A stretch of 64,000 bases of DNA from contig NZ_SMFK01000002.1 in NCBI RefSeq assembly GCF_004349355.1, positions 186,001 through 250,000 of the forward strand, written 5' to 3'. Positions 18,912 through 30,174 of the stretch are shown piece after piece. A program made the position numbers and the translations under genes. The stretch's first letter is position 1; each line of letters begins with the position of its first letter. Origin of the DNA: Flavobacterium cellulosilyticum. GTDB taxonomy: Bacteria > Bacteroidota > Bacteroidia > Flavobacteriales > Flavobacteriaceae. Below the pieces are notes generated by a model. The model ran no database searches, was not told the DNA's origin, and saw only the letters and a list, made by a program, of their open reading frames with translations.

Positions 18912-19299
18912 AAAAAATAGTATTCTCAAGGCAATAGTAGAATAAGTAAATGGAGTATAATATGCTTAATAATAACAGATTATAAATTAAACGTTTTTGA
19001 AAAGTGATTGTATAAAAACGCTAAGAACAGTGCTTTTTATTGGTATTGGTTAGTGTTTTTTTTTGGATATGTAAATAGATTAGCTATTATATTATGCTAT
19101 TAAATTGAAATTTTCAGACCTCACTTTTGTTCCAAAAAAAAACGAGAAATTAGATTTTGAAAGAGCTACTCGAAATGCGGATTTTATAGTGAGTATTTTT
19201 ATGAAGGATTTTTATCTAAAAAAAGAACGTCATAGTATTCATGCCAATAAATTCAAAATTATCTCAATTCTAAATTAGTCTTTTGTCAATTTATAATTG
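18912..19299. other. Intergenic region with a gene remnant
   Basis: This stretch lies between the MutS-like gene and the pyrG promoter. Its only coding-like part is a 57-codon open frame at 19105-19278 with a TTG in place of ATG (KFSDLTFVPKKNEKLDFERA and on). Its codon use looks natural, so it may be the 3' end of a decayed gene. I see no RNA gene or clear repeat here. Confidence 0.4.
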
Positions 19300-19307
19300 T
19301 ATTTTTG
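19300..19307 (+). promoter_or_regulatory. Candidate -7 promoter box for pyrG
   Basis: TATTTTTG fits the Bacteroidetes -7 consensus TAnnTTTG and lies 60 bases before the pyrG ATG. A TTG at 19283-19285 is a possible -33 element, although the spacing is short. Confidence 0.4.
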
Positions 19308-19328
19308 CATCGTTTTTGCAAACTTTAA

Positions 19329-20981
<1,653 letters not shown>

Positions 20982-21096
20982 TGTTCAGAATGTTAAATGA
21001 AATAGTGATCCGTTAATTAGAATAAATCATAGTTAAATACATATAAACACATTCTAGATTCAATTTAAAGCTTGAAGACAGAATAAAAAATTAGAA

Positions 21097-22998
21097 ATGG
21101 AAGAAAAAAAATTAGACATTAATTCGATAATAGGTTTCGTATTGATTTTTGGAATTTTGATTTGGATAATGTACCAAAACAAACCATCTGAAGCTACTAT
21201 TGCAGCAGATAAAGCTAAAAAAGAACAAGTAATAGCGGCAGAAAAAGCGAAAGAAAATGCGGTTACTATGCCATCAGCAACTTCAAATGTTGTTATTGCA
21301 GGCGATTCAATTCAATTAGCACAAGCACAAAAAACACTTGGGGGTTTCGCATATTCTGCCACACTTCCATCAGCAAAAAATGATGTAACTACTCTTGAAA
21401 ATGAAGTGGTACAACTAAAAATTGCCAATAAAGGAGGTTATGTTGTTGAAGTGATCTTAAAAGACCACAAAAAATTCGATAAAAATTCAGGGCAATTAGT
21501 AGAATTAGTAAAAGACAATAATTCTAATTTGAATATTCAATTGCTAACAAGTGATAATCGTACTTTAAACACAAAAGAACTTTATTTTGAACCTACTTTA
21601 ACAAAAGTAGGAGCAGACCAAGTGCTATCGATGAAATTGAAAGCAGGTGCTAATGAATATTTAGAATACAAATACATTTTGAAACCAAATGATTATATGG
21701 TTGGTTTTGATTTGCGTTCTCAAGGGTTGAATAAGGTATTGAATACTGCTAAACCATTGGATTTAGAATGGAGTATGAAAACCTACCGTAACGAGAAGAG
21801 TATTTCTTATGAAAATAGGTATACCGATATTCGTTACGAATACGAAGATGGTAAAGATAATTATACTGGTCAAGGAAAAGATAAAGAAGAAACACCTGCT
21901 AAAGTGAGTTTTATTGCTTTTAAACAACATTTTTTCAGTACGATATTATTGACTGATAAACCTTTTGTTACTTCTAAATTAGTTTCTAATAATTTAGTAA
22001 ATGATGAAAAAATTGACACCATTTTTACTAAGCATTTACAAGCAAATGTTCCTTTGGCATTTAGTAACGGTGAAATAGATTATAAAATGAGTTGGTATTT
22101 TGGACCATCAGATTATAAAACTTTAAAACAGTACGATAAAAATCTAGAAAAAATAATTCCACTAGGTTGGGGTATTTTTGGGTGGATCAATAAATTTGTT
22201 TTTATTCCATTATTTGGATTTTTAAGTTCTTATATTTCTTATGGAATTGCAATTATCATTTTTACAATATTGATAAAAATAGCAATGTCACCAATTACTT
22301 TTAAATCTTTCTTGTCTCAAGCTAAGATGAAAGTATTGAAACCAGAAATTGCTGAATTGGGAGAAAAATTTAAAAAAGACCCAATGAAAAAGCAACAAGA
22401 AACAATGAAGTTGTACAACAAAGCTGGGGTAAATCCGATGGCGGGTTGTATTCCAGCATTGATTCAAATTCCATTTATGTATGCTTCGTTTCAATTTTTT
22501 CCATCTGCTTTTGAACTAAGACAAAAAAGTTTTCTTTGGGCAGACGATTTGTCTTCATTTGACCAAGTGGTGAAATTACCGTTTCATATTCCTTTGTATG
22601 GAGATCACATTAGTTTGTTTCCAATATTAGCAGCCATTGCGATTTTCTTTTATATGAAAATGACATCTGGTGACCAACAAATGGCGGCGCCTCAACAAGA
22701 AGGTATGCCTGATATGGCAAAAATGATGAAATATATGATTTATATTTCACCAGTTATGATGTTGATTTTCTTCAATAGTTATGGTGCTGGATTAAGTTTG
22801 TATAACTTTATTTCCAATTTAATTACTATTGGTATTATGATTGTCATCAAGCGTTATTTTATTGATAGCGATAAGATACATGCTCGAATTCAAGAAAATA
22901 AATTGAAAGAGCCTAAAAAACAAGGTAAATTCCAAAAGAAACTTCAAGAAGTGATGGAACAGGCCGAAGCTCAAAAAGCAAAAGATAAAAAGAAATAA
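21097..22998 (+). CDS. yidC: Membrane protein insertase YidC
   Basis: YidC inserts and folds inner-membrane proteins with or without the Sec translocon. The 633-residue protein has the Gram-negative layout: an N-terminal membrane anchor (residues about 9-24), a large periplasmic beta domain (about 60-350), then the five-helix insertase core from about 360 (WGIFGWINKFVFIPLFGFL, MSPITFKSFLSQAKMKVLKPE, NPMAGCIPALIQIPFMYASF). The tail is rich in Lys. A terminator follows directly. Confidence 0.96.
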   Translation: MEEKKLDINSIIGFVLIFGILIWIMYQNKPSEATIAADKAKKEQVIAAEKAKENAVTMPSATSNVVIAGDSIQLAQAQKTLGGFAYSATLPSAKNDVTTLENEVVQLKIANKGGYVVEVILKDHKKFDKNSGQLVELVKDNNSNLNIQLLTSDNRTLNTKELYFEPTLTKVGADQVLSMKLKAGANEYLEYKYILKPNDYMVGFDLRSQGLNKVLNTAKPLDLEWSMKTYRNEKSISYENRYTDIRYEYEDGKDNYTGQGKDKEETPAKVSFIAFKQHFFSTILLTDKPFVTSKLVSNNLVNDEKIDTIFTKHLQANVPLAFSNGEIDYKMSWYFGPSDYKTLKQYDKNLEKIIPLGWGIFGWINKFVFIPLFGFLSSYISYGIAIIIFTILIKIAMSPITFKSFLSQAKMKVLKPEIAELGEKFKKDPMKKQQETMKLYNKAGVNPMAGCIPALIQIPFMYASFQFFPSAFELRQKSFLWADDLSSFDQVVKLPFHIPLYGDHISLFPILAAIAIFFYMKMTSGDQQMAAPQQEGMPDMAKMMKYMIYISPVMMLIFFNSYGAGLSLYNFISNLITIGIMIVIKRYFIDSDKIHARIQENKLKEPKKQGKFQKKLQEVMEQAEAQKAKDKKK

Positions 22999-23003
22999 AT
23001 TTT

Positions 23004-23033
23004 AAAAAATCCCGAAGTTTCGGGATTTTTTTT
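23004..23033 (+). terminator. Rho-independent terminator after yidC
   Basis: AATCCCGAAG and the matching CTTCGGGATT-type arm form a compact hairpin (AAATCCCGAAGTTTCGGGATTT) followed by eight Ts. It lies six bases after the yidC stop. Confidence 0.88.
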
Positions 23034-23085
23034 GGAATACTATTTGTTGTTAAAATTCGTTTAGAATAAATAAATAATTATAGAG

Positions 23086-23793
23086 ATGATATTTAAAAAG
23101 GGAGTTGTCGTATTGATTTTATTAAATCTTTTTTGTGTTCAAGCACAAAATCAAGTAAATAAATTAGATGAAAAAGGGAATAAAAATGGACCTTGGATAG
23201 GGAAATATGCGGACACTAAGAATCTTAAATACGAAGGAACTTTCGATCACGGAAAGGAAATAGGGATTTTTACCTTCTATGATAATGCGAAAACAAAGAG
23301 AGTTGTTGCAACTAGAGAATTTACTCCTCTTGATAATTCAGCCTACACAATTGTCTATGATCAACTCAAGAATAAAGTCAGCGAAGGAAAAGTAGTTGAT
23401 AAATTGTCAGAAGGAAAATGGATATACTATCATAAAGCTTCTAAAAACATTATGTCTACTGAATTTTATAGTAAAGGAAAATTAGAAGGATTGCGATCTG
23501 TTTTTTATCCAAGTACTAAAATTGCCGAAGAAATGATGTTTAAGGATAACCAAAAAAACGGTATTTATAAAAAATATACTGAAACTGGAATTGTCATCGA
23601 AGAATCTAATTTCAAAAACAATCAATTTGACGGACCAGCTGTTTTTAGAGACCCCGATGAAGGTACCATCGTTTCGAAAGGGAAGTTTACCAATGGAAAA
23701 AAAACAGGTGTTTGGCAATTTTACGATAGAGGTAAACTGGTCAAAGAAATAAATATGAGTAATCCGCAAAGCCAATCGAAAATTAAAAAATAA
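23086..23793 (+). CDS. Exported YwqK-like protein with MORN-type repeats
   Basis: The 235-residue protein has a signal peptide (MIFKKGVVVLILLNLFCVQA) and a series of MORN/YwqK-like repeats built on G-x-W and K-x-G-x-x patterns: KNGPWIGKYADTKNLKYEG, LSEGKWIYYHKASK, KNGIYKKYTETG and KTGVWQFYDRGKLVKE. In many databases this family is called a toxin-antitoxin YwqK antitoxin, but there is no toxin partner here and the protein is exported, so that name is doubtful. It probably sits in the periplasm or on the cell surface. It lies 88 bases after yidC and has its own upstream terminator, so it is transcribed separately. Confidence 0.75.
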   Translation: MIFKKGVVVLILLNLFCVQAQNQVNKLDEKGNKNGPWIGKYADTKNLKYEGTFDHGKEIGIFTFYDNAKTKRVVATREFTPLDNSAYTIVYDQLKNKVSEGKVVDKLSEGKWIYYHKASKNIMSTEFYSKGKLEGLRSVFYPSTKIAEEMMFKDNQKNGIYKKYTETGIVIEESNFKNNQFDGPAVFRDPDEGTIVSKGKFTNGKKTGVWQFYDRGKLVKEINMSNPQSQSKIKK

Positions 23794-23886
23794 AAGGGCT
23801 TGTTTTGCCGTTTTAGTTTTGGTGCTTTTTTAACCATATTAAATAGCATTGGATCTTTCGTAGAATTGCCAGTAAAACCCTTTTTA

Positions 23887-23963
23887 TTAAACCATTAAGG
23901 GAGTTAAGTTTAATTAAGGAATATTTTAAACCTTAAATTTTATTAACTAACTAATGGTTTAAA
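23887..23963. repeat. Dispersed palindromic repeat (AAACCATTAAG family)
   Basis: TTAAACCATTAAG at 23887-23899 and CTAATGGTTTAAA at 23951-23963 form inverted arms around an AT-rich centre that holds a further TAAG/TTAA-rich stretch. The arms match those found in the nuoD-nuoC array, so this is a second copy of the same family. It is a non-autonomous, MITE- or REP-like unit. Confidence 0.7.
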
Positions 23964-24115
23964 ATTTAAAACAACATTTAATTGTATTGCATATTTCGCA
24001 CAATTAGTTTCCTAAAAAATTTGTGGTAAAACTAAAGCAAGCTTCGTGTTTTTGTGTCTTCGTGGCAAATTTTAAAACCTAAACTTTTATACTTCAATAC
24101 TGCATTTTTTCTTCG
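23964..24115. other. Intergenic region before mnmA
   Basis: Together with the repeat just before it, this makes a 358-base gap. It holds a stretch around 24020-24070 (CTTCGTGTTTTTGTGTCTTC) that resembles the GTGTCTTTGTGG-like dispersed repeats of flavobacterial genomes; this match is from memory and is uncertain. No gene is seen. Confidence 0.35.
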
Positions 24116-24123
24116 TAACTTTG
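24116..24123 (+). promoter_or_regulatory. Candidate -7 promoter box for mnmA
   Basis: TAACTTTG is an exact fit to the Bacteroidetes -7 consensus TAnnTTTG, 28 bases before the mnmA start. No convincing -33 element is visible. Confidence 0.5.
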
Positions 24124-24151
24124 CCCCTTGTAAAATTATAATTATTTCAAA

Positions 24152-25339
24152 ATGAAACGTGTAGTTGTTGGGCTTTCTGGTGGTGTAGATTCAAGTGTTG
24201 CAGCTTATTTATTGCAACAAGAAGGATATGAAGTTATTGGGCTTTTTATGAAAAATTGGCACGATGATTCCGTTACGATATCTAATGATTGTCCGTGGCT
24301 GGAAGATAGCAATGATGCTTTATTGGTTGCCGAAAAATTGGGAATCCCATTTCAAACCGTTGATTTAAGTGAGGAATACAAAGAAAAAATAGTTGACTAT
24401 ATGTTCAACGAATATGAAAAAGGGCGTACTCCAAATCCTGATGTACTTTGTAACCGCGAAATAAAATTTGATGTTTTTATGAAAATCGCTATGAGTCTTG
24501 GTGCTGATTATGTAGCAACTGGACATTATTGTCGAAAAGGTGAAATCGAAGTGAATGGTGAAAAAGTATACCAACTTTTATCTGGAGCAGATAACAACAA
24601 AGACCAATCTTATTTTCTTTGTCAATTATCACAAGATCAATTGGCGAAAGCTTTGTTTCCAATTGGGGAATTAACCAAACCAGAAGTACGCGAAATTGCT
24701 ACTCAACTGGGATTAGTAACTGCTGAAAAAAGAGATTCACAAGGATTGTGTTTTATTGGAAAAGTGAGATTGCCTGAATTTTTACAACAAAAATTACAAG
24801 CCAAAGAAGGTCAGATTATTCAAATAGACAAAGGGATTCCGGAATATGATTATATAAAACAAGAAGGACTTTCAGTTGAAGAAGAGTTATTATTCGATTC
24901 TAGAAAAATTGGGTATACTCCTTCAATGGGGAAAGTAGTCGGGAAACATCAAGGTGCCCATTATTTTACAATTGGACAACGAAAAGGACTCAACGTTGGC
25001 GGAACAAAAGACCCTTTATTTATAATAGCGACCAATGTTGAGACAAATACTATTTACACCGGTTTAGGAAGTCAACATCCTGGATTATTCAAAAAAGCTT
25101 TGTTTATCGAAAAGTCCGAAGTGCATTGGATTCGTACTGATTTGGCTTTAGCAAATGGAGAATCTATGGAATTAATGGTCAGAATTCGTTACCGTCAACC
25201 TCTTCAATGCGCTACTTTACATCAGTTTGAAGACGGAATGTTTATTACTTTCGAAGAACCACAATCAGCCATAACCGAGGGGCAATTCGCAGCTTGGTAT
25301 TTACAAGATGAATTAGTAGGTTCGGGTGTTATTTCTTAG
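24152..25339 (+). CDS. mnmA: tRNA-specific 2-thiouridylase
   Basis: MnmA makes 2-thiouridine at the wobble position of Lys, Glu and Gln tRNAs, using sulfur from a relay protein. The 395-residue protein begins with the PP-loop ATP motif [17 protein letters not shown]. It has the nucleophile Cys in [12 protein letters not shown] and the second Cys in [10 protein letters not shown]; these two form the transient disulfide. A C-terminal beta-barrel region ([15 protein letters not shown]) follows. Length is slightly longer than the usual 360-370, with the extra residues around 225-245. The gene precedes the subtilase by 25 bases. Confidence 0.96.
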   Translation: MKRVVVGLSGGVDSSVAAYLLQQEGYEVIGLFMKNWHDDSVTISNDCPWLEDSNDALLVAEKLGIPFQTVDLSEEYKEKIVDYMFNEYEKGRTPNPDVLCNREIKFDVFMKIAMSLGADYVATGHYCRKGEIEVNGEKVYQLLSGADNNKDQSYFLCQLSQDQLAKALFPIGELTKPEVREIATQLGLVTAEKRDSQGLCFIGKVRLPEFLQQKLQAKEGQIIQIDKGIPEYDYIKQEGLSVEEELLFDSRKIGYTPSMGKVVGKHQGAHYFTIGQRKGLNVGGTKDPLFIIATNVETNTIYTGLGSQHPGLFKKALFIEKSEVHWIRTDLALANGESMELMVRIRYRQPLQCATLHQFEDGMFITFEEPQSAITEGQFAAWYLQDELVGSGVIS

Positions 25340-25364
25340 ATTCGTATTTTAATTCCCAAATAAA

Positions 25365-26978
25365 ATGAAAAAATTATTTCTTTTTCTATTTTTAATAGCA
25401 AGTTTTGCAGGCTTTTCGCAAGAAGACGCTTGGGTATATTTTAAAGACAAACCCAATTCGGCAACTTATTTAAGTAGCCCATTAACAATGCTCACACAAA
25501 GAGCTTTGGATAGGCGTACCAATCAGGGTATTGCTCTTGATAATGTTGATGTACCTATTTATCAACCTTATATAGATCAAGTTATTGCATCAAATGGAAT
25601 TACAGTAAAGGCTAAATCCAAGTGGCTTAATTGTGTTCACGTCCGTGGATCGCAAGCTGATATAAATGCACTAAAATTAGTGTCTTCTGTACTTCGGGTA
25701 GATTACGCCGATCGTTCGCTCAATTCAACTAAAAGAACAACAGCAAAACTAAAATCAAAACTAGTTAACAAAGTTTTAGAAACAGCTGTAAACTACAATT
25801 ATGGCTCATCTGCCAATCAAATTCAAATGTTGAATGGCCATTTACTTCATCAATTAAATTATACAGGAAACGGAAAAATTATTGCCGTGTTGGATGCCGG
25901 TTTTCCTGGAGTGAATACCGCATTGCCATATAAAAGGTTAAGAGATAACAATCAAATTCTGGGGGGCTATGATTATGTAAATAAAAGCGCCATTTTTTAT
26001 TCTGGTAGTAATCATGGAACAAATGTTCTTTCATCAATGGGAGGTTATGTCGATGGACAATTAATAGGAACGGCTCCTGATGCACAATATTATTTATTTA
26101 TTACTGAAGATTCTGCATCTGAAAATCCTGTTGAAGAATCCAATTGGGTTGAAGCGGCTGAGGAAGCAGACAGACTAGGAGTGGATATTATTAGTACTTC
26201 ATTAGGGTATTTTGCTTATGACAATCCTAATTATAGTCATACTTATGCTGATATGATTGGTAATCTGGCTTTTGCCTCACAAGGTGCAAATATTGCTTTT
26301 AACAAGGGAATTATAGTAGTTGCAAGTGCTGGAAATGAAGGTTTAGCAACTGAAAAACACATTGGAATTCCGGCCGAAGCCAATAATGTGATCGCTGTTG
26401 GAGCCGTTAAGCCTGATAGAACCTATGCTACATTTAGCTCTATAGGTCCTAGTTACGATTTAAGGGTTAAACCAGATGTAATGGCTCAAGGACAAACCGT
26501 AGTTTTATCAGATCCCAATGGAAATATTGTAACTGCAAACGGAACTTCATTTGCATGTCCAATTACTGCAGGAATGGTCGCTTGTTTGTGGCAGGCTTTT
26601 CCTTCAAAAACGAATATACAAATCAAACAATTAATCACCCAATCAGCGGATCGTTTTTCAGCACCAACAAATCAATTTGGTTATGGAATTCCAGATTTTA
26701 ATTTGGCTTTGTCCAATGGATTATCTGTTGAGGAATTATTAAATGATGAGTTGGCTATCTATCCCAATCCTACTAATGATTTTGTTTCATTTAATTTGCC
26801 TAAGAATATAGATACTAAAAATATTTATATTTATTCTTTAACAGGACAAAAAGTAATAGAGGAAAATACCACAACCCAACTACCAATCATATCATTAAAA
26901 ACATTGAATAGCGGAATTTATTTCTATAAAATAGAATCGAATGGTTATTTAAAAACTGGAAAAATTATTAAACAGTAA
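25365..26978 (+). CDS. Secreted subtilisin-like serine protease (S8) with T9SS sorting domain
   Basis: The 537-residue protein has a signal peptide (MKKLFLFLFLIASFAGFS), a propeptide-like region to about residue 150, and an S8 peptidase domain with the catalytic triad Asp in AVLDAGFPG, His in NHGTNVLS and Ser in NGTSFACPITAGM. After the domain, the last 75 residues (LAIYPNPTNDFVSFNLP, then GQKV, GIYFYKI, KTGKIIKQ) form a type A sorting domain recognised by the type IX secretion system, so the enzyme is secreted or attached at the surface. The role is probably extracellular protein breakdown. It lies 25 bases after mnmA and 15 before the next gene. Confidence 0.93.
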   Translation: MKKLFLFLFLIASFAGFSQEDAWVYFKDKPNSATYLSSPLTMLTQRALDRRTNQGIALDNVDVPIYQPYIDQVIASNGITVKAKSKWLNCVHVRGSQADINALKLVSSVLRVDYADRSLNSTKRTTAKLKSKLVNKVLETAVNYNYGSSANQIQMLNGHLLHQLNYTGNGKIIAVLDAGFPGVNTALPYKRLRDNNQILGGYDYVNKSAIFYSGSNHGTNVLSSMGGYVDGQLIGTAPDAQYYLFITEDSASENPVEESNWVEAAEEADRLGVDIISTSLGYFAYDNPNYSHTYADMIGNLAFASQGANIAFNKGIIVVASAGNEGLATEKHIGIPAEANNVIAVGAVKPDRTYATFSSIGPSYDLRVKPDVMAQGQTVVLSDPNGNIVTANGTSFACPITAGMVACLWQAFPSKTNIQIKQLITQSADRFSAPTNQFGYGIPDFNLALSNGLSVEELLNDELAIYPNPTNDFVSFNLPKNIDTKNIYIYSLTGQKVIEENTTTQLPIISLKTLNSGIYFYKIESNGYLKTGKIIKQ

Positions 26979-26993
26979 TTTTCAATGCAATAA

Positions 26994-27938
26994 ATGAACA
27001 AAATCACCCAGCTATTCAAAATTAAATATCCAATTATTCAAGGCGGAATGATATGGAATAGTGGCTATAAATTAGCTAGCGCAGTGAGTAATGCTGGTGG
27101 ATTGGGGCTGATTGGAGCAGGATCTATGTATCCCGAAGTTTTGCGAGAACACATTCAAAAATGTAAAAAAGCAACTGACAAACCCTTTGGTGTAAATGTC
27201 CCGATGTTGTATCCAAACATCGAAGAGATATTAGATATTATTGTTGAAGAAGGGGTTAAAATTGTTTTTACATCCGCAGGAAATCCAAAAACATGGACAT
27301 CTTTTTTGAAAGAAAAAGGCATAACAGTGGTTCATGTAGTAAGCAGTTCAGTATTTGCACTAAAAGCCCAAAATGCAGGAGTTGATGCCGTTGTTGCCGA
27401 AGGTTTTGAAGCTGGAGGACATAACGGAAGAGAAGAAACTACCACTTTTACTTTGATTCCGATGGTGAAAGAAAAAATCCAAATTCCCTTAATTGCCGCA
27501 GGCGGAATTGCAAATGGACGAGGTATGTTTGCCGCTATGGTACTTGGAGCCGATGGTGTTCAAGTGGGAAGTAGGTTTGCGGCATCGGTAGAATCTTCTG
27601 CTCATGATAATTTTAAATATAAAATTTTAGAAACAAAAGAAGGGGATACCCATGTCACATTGAAAGAATTAGCTCCAGTTCGATTAATCAAGAATAAATT
27701 TTATCAAGATATTCAGGATTTGTATGCTCAATGTCCAACTAAAGAAGAATTGGCAACATTGTTAGGAAGAGCTAGGGCAAAAAGAGGGATGTTTGAAGGT
27801 GATGTAAACGAAGGGGAACTCGAAATTGGACAAATTGCAGGATTACTTCATACAATAAAACCAGCTGCTGAAATCATATCAGAAATGATTATGGACTTTG
27901 AAAAGGTCAAAAAAGATGTTGCCAAATTTGATTTCTAA
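26994..27938 (+). CDS. Nitronate monooxygenase / FabK-like flavoprotein
   Basis: The 314-residue TIM-barrel FMN protein belongs to the NMO/FabK (2-nitropropane dioxygenase) family. Seen are the N-terminal PIIQGGMIWNSGYKLASAVS and GGLGLIGAG, the central VVAEGFEAGGHNGRE (with the catalytic-type His) and a phosphate-binding stretch IPLIAAGGIANGRGMFAAMVLGADGVQ. Family members oxidise nitronates or reduce enoyl-ACP (FabK). From sequence alone I cannot choose between the two, although a fatty-acid role is possible. It closely follows the subtilase, perhaps by chance. Confidence 0.85.
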   Translation: MNKITQLFKIKYPIIQGGMIWNSGYKLASAVSNAGGLGLIGAGSMYPEVLREHIQKCKKATDKPFGVNVPMLYPNIEEILDIIVEEGVKIVFTSAGNPKTWTSFLKEKGITVVHVVSSSVFALKAQNAGVDAVVAEGFEAGGHNGREETTTFTLIPMVKEKIQIPLIAAGGIANGRGMFAAMVLGADGVQVGSRFAASVESSAHDNFKYKILETKEGDTHVTLKELAPVRLIKNKFYQDIQDLYAQCPTKEELATLLGRARAKRGMFEGDVNEGELEIGQIAGLLHTIKPAAEIISEMIMDFEKVKKDVAKFDF

Positions 27939-27982
27939 TAGCTAATTGTAGTACTTTTAACATCACACTAATATTTAAAAGA

Positions 27983-28396
27983 ATGTCAAGAATAAAAATA
28001 ATCATAGTATTGATTTTTCTGGGAATTGGTTTTCAACCATCCTATAGTCAAACTTATAATTTCAAAACATCTGGATTAAGTGTTTTACAAAAAGATCAAA
28101 ATGGTAAATGGGGTAAATGGTCAGAATTAAAGTTAGTGAATATTTTGGTAAAACTAGATACTGATAAAAGCCGAATTATTGTTTACTCTGAAGCAATTCA
28201 ATTATTCGAAATCATAGATTATATTCCACTAGAAGAAAACGAAACAGATAGTGTTTATTCTTTTACATGTAAAGACAATAATGGTGAGAACTGTACACTA
28301 TCTATAATTACGAGAAAAAACCAAGGCAATAGAAAACAACTTTATATCAATTATGATAATGCAATTATTCTCTATAATATTTTTAATTTCAAATAA
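27983..28396 (+). CDS. Small exported protein of unknown function
   Basis: The 137-residue protein has an N-terminal signal-like segment (IIIVLIFLGIGFQPSYSQ) and no further membrane segment, so it is probably periplasmic. The rest is a beta-rich stretch with KWSELKLVNILVKLDTDKSRIIVYS. No known domain is recognised. It is 44 bases after the nitronate monooxygenase gene and 100 before the phosphatase gene. Confidence 0.65.
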   Translation: MSRIKIIIVLIFLGIGFQPSYSQTYNFKTSGLSVLQKDQNGKWGKWSELKLVNILVKLDTDKSRIIVYSEAIQLFEIIDYIPLEENETDSVYSFTCKDNNGENCTLSIITRKNQGNRKQLYINYDNAIILYNIFNFK

Positions 28397-28496
28397 TTGT
28401 TGTAAGTTAAGTTTGTATTAATTTTACCCCTTTTATACTACCTTAATTTAGTTTATAAAATTTAATACTTATTTTTGTTTTTATAAAAAACGTATT

Positions 28497-30113
28497 ATGA
28501 AAAAGTTCTTTCTGTTGTTGCTATTTGTTTTGATTAACACTATTCATGCGCAACAACAACGTCCCAAGCTAGTTGTAGGAATTGTGGTTGATCAAATGAA
28601 AATGGAATATTTATACCGTTTTTCAGATGATTTTTCTCCAAATGGTTTCAAAAGAATAATGGATAAAGGCTATACTTTCCAAAACATGCATTTTAATTAT
28701 ACTCCAACTTATACAGGTCCAGGACATGCCTCAATATATACAGGGACGACTCCATCAACTCATGGAATTGTAGGAAATGAGTGGTTTAGCAGAAAGTTGG
28801 GAAAAGAAATGTATTGTACAGATGATGCTTCTGTAAAAACAGTTGGAGATGGTACATCAAAAGAAGGGGAGATGTCTCCTAAAAATCTACAAAGCACCAC
28901 TATTACTGACGAATTACGTTTGGCAACCAACTTTAAAGGAAAAGTAATTGGGATGAGTCTGAAAGATCGAGGTGCAATTTTGCCTGCAGGTCATTTTGCC
29001 AATTGGGCTTTTTGGTTCAGTAATACAGGTTCTTTTATTTCTAGTACTTTTTATGGTTCAGTTTTGCCAAATTGGGTTACGGAATTCAATCAAGAGAAGC
29101 GATATATTCCTTATATTAATAAAGGATGGGATTTATTGAAACCTGCTTCTACATATAACGAAAGTCTTGCCGATGATAATCCTTATGAAGGAATGCTCAA
29201 TGGAGAAAAACCAGTTTTTCCGTATAATCTTAAAAAAATGTTTGATAAAAATGGAGCGAGTATAATACGGGCGACTCCTTTTGGAAATGATATTTTAGCT
29301 GAATTTGCCAAAAAAGCTATTGAAAAAGAAGAATTAGGTAAAGACGAAATAACTGATTTTTTAACGGTTAGTTTTTCATCTACTGATTATGTTGGTCATA
29401 CGCTAGGGCCACGATCAATAGAATTACAGGACACTTATTTGCGATTGGATCAAACTATCGCAGATTTTTTAACTTACTTAGATAAAACTGTGGGTAAAGA
29501 CAATTACTTGCTTTTTTTAACAGCTGATCATGCTGGTGCAGAAAATGCAACATATTTAAAAGACAATAAATACAATGTAACGAATGTAGAACCTAGGGAA
29601 ATTAGAAAAACATTAAGTAAATTTTCAAATGACACTTTTGGTGAAGATTTAGTTTTGAATTATTCTAATTTTAATATATTCTTCAACAAAGAAATAATCA
29701 AAACCAAAGGATTAGAATTAGCAAAAGTAAAGCAATCTTTCAAAGACTTTTTATTGACACAAAATCAGGTGAAAAGGGTATATACTGAGGAAGAAATTCT
29801 GAGCTCAACCGGAAATGATTATTATCTTAATTTCATTGCCAATGGCTACGATCCAACACAAGATGGCGATTTAATTATCTTGGACAAACCTGGTTTTATC
29901 GAATATGGCACAACGGGAACTTCTCACGGAACGGCATACAGTTATGATACTCATGTCCCTTTATTGTTTTACGGATGGCATGTAAAACAAGGGGAGTCGT
30001 TTAGCAAAAAAGTGATTACTCAAATCGCACCTACGCTTTCACAAATGTTAAAAATTCCTTTTACAAACGGAACAGATGCTAATGTGTTAGAAGAAGTTTT
30101 GGGAGGGAAATAA
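28497..30113 (+). CDS. Exported alkaline phosphatase, PafA type
   Basis: The 538-residue protein has a signal peptide (MKKFFLLLLFVLINTIHA) and the alkaline-phosphatase-superfamily fold. It shows VGIVVDQMKMEYL (metal-binding Asp), the nucleophile Thr in TPTYTGPGHASIYTGTTP, SSTDYVGHTLGP (Asp/His metal ligands), LFLTADHAG and GTSHGTAYSYDTHVPLLFYG. This pattern and length match PafA of Bacteroidetes, a periplasmic calcium/zinc-dependent phosphomonoesterase that is insensitive to phosphate. It ends at a clear terminator. Confidence 0.9.
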   Translation: MKKFFLLLLFVLINTIHAQQQRPKLVVGIVVDQMKMEYLYRFSDDFSPNGFKRIMDKGYTFQNMHFNYTPTYTGPGHASIYTGTTPSTHGIVGNEWFSRKLGKEMYCTDDASVKTVGDGTSKEGEMSPKNLQSTTITDELRLATNFKGKVIGMSLKDRGAILPAGHFANWAFWFSNTGSFISSTFYGSVLPNWVTEFNQEKRYIPYINKGWDLLKPASTYNESLADDNPYEGMLNGEKPVFPYNLKKMFDKNGASIIRATPFGNDILAEFAKKAIEKEELGKDEITDFLTVSFSSTDYVGHTLGPRSIELQDTYLRLDQTIADFLTYLDKTVGKDNYLLFLTADHAGAENATYLKDNKYNVTNVEPREIRKTLSKFSNDTFGEDLVLNYSNFNIFFNKEIIKTKGLELAKVKQSFKDFLLTQNQVKRVYTEEEILSSTGNDYYLNFIANGYDPTQDGDLIILDKPGFIEYGTTGTSHGTAYSYDTHVPLLFYGWHVKQGESFSKKVITQIAPTLSQMLKIPFTNGTDANVLEEVLGGK

Positions 30114-30137
30114 GTTGTAAATTTGTCTAAATTTTTG

Positions 30138-30174
30138 GGCGCAGTCTAAAATAATTTTCCGACTGCCTTTTTTT
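30138..30174 (+). terminator. Terminator after the PafA-type phosphatase gene
   Basis: GGCGCAGTC pairs with GACTGCC across a loop of about 14 bases and is followed by a run of Ts (30168-30174). It is the end of the plus-strand unit facing the toxin-antitoxin remnant. Confidence 0.75.

Noticed and set aside
23086..23793. Antitoxin of a toxin-antitoxin system (YwqK name)
   Set aside because: The protein is exported by a signal peptide and has no toxin partner beside it; the family name does not reflect a demonstrated role here.
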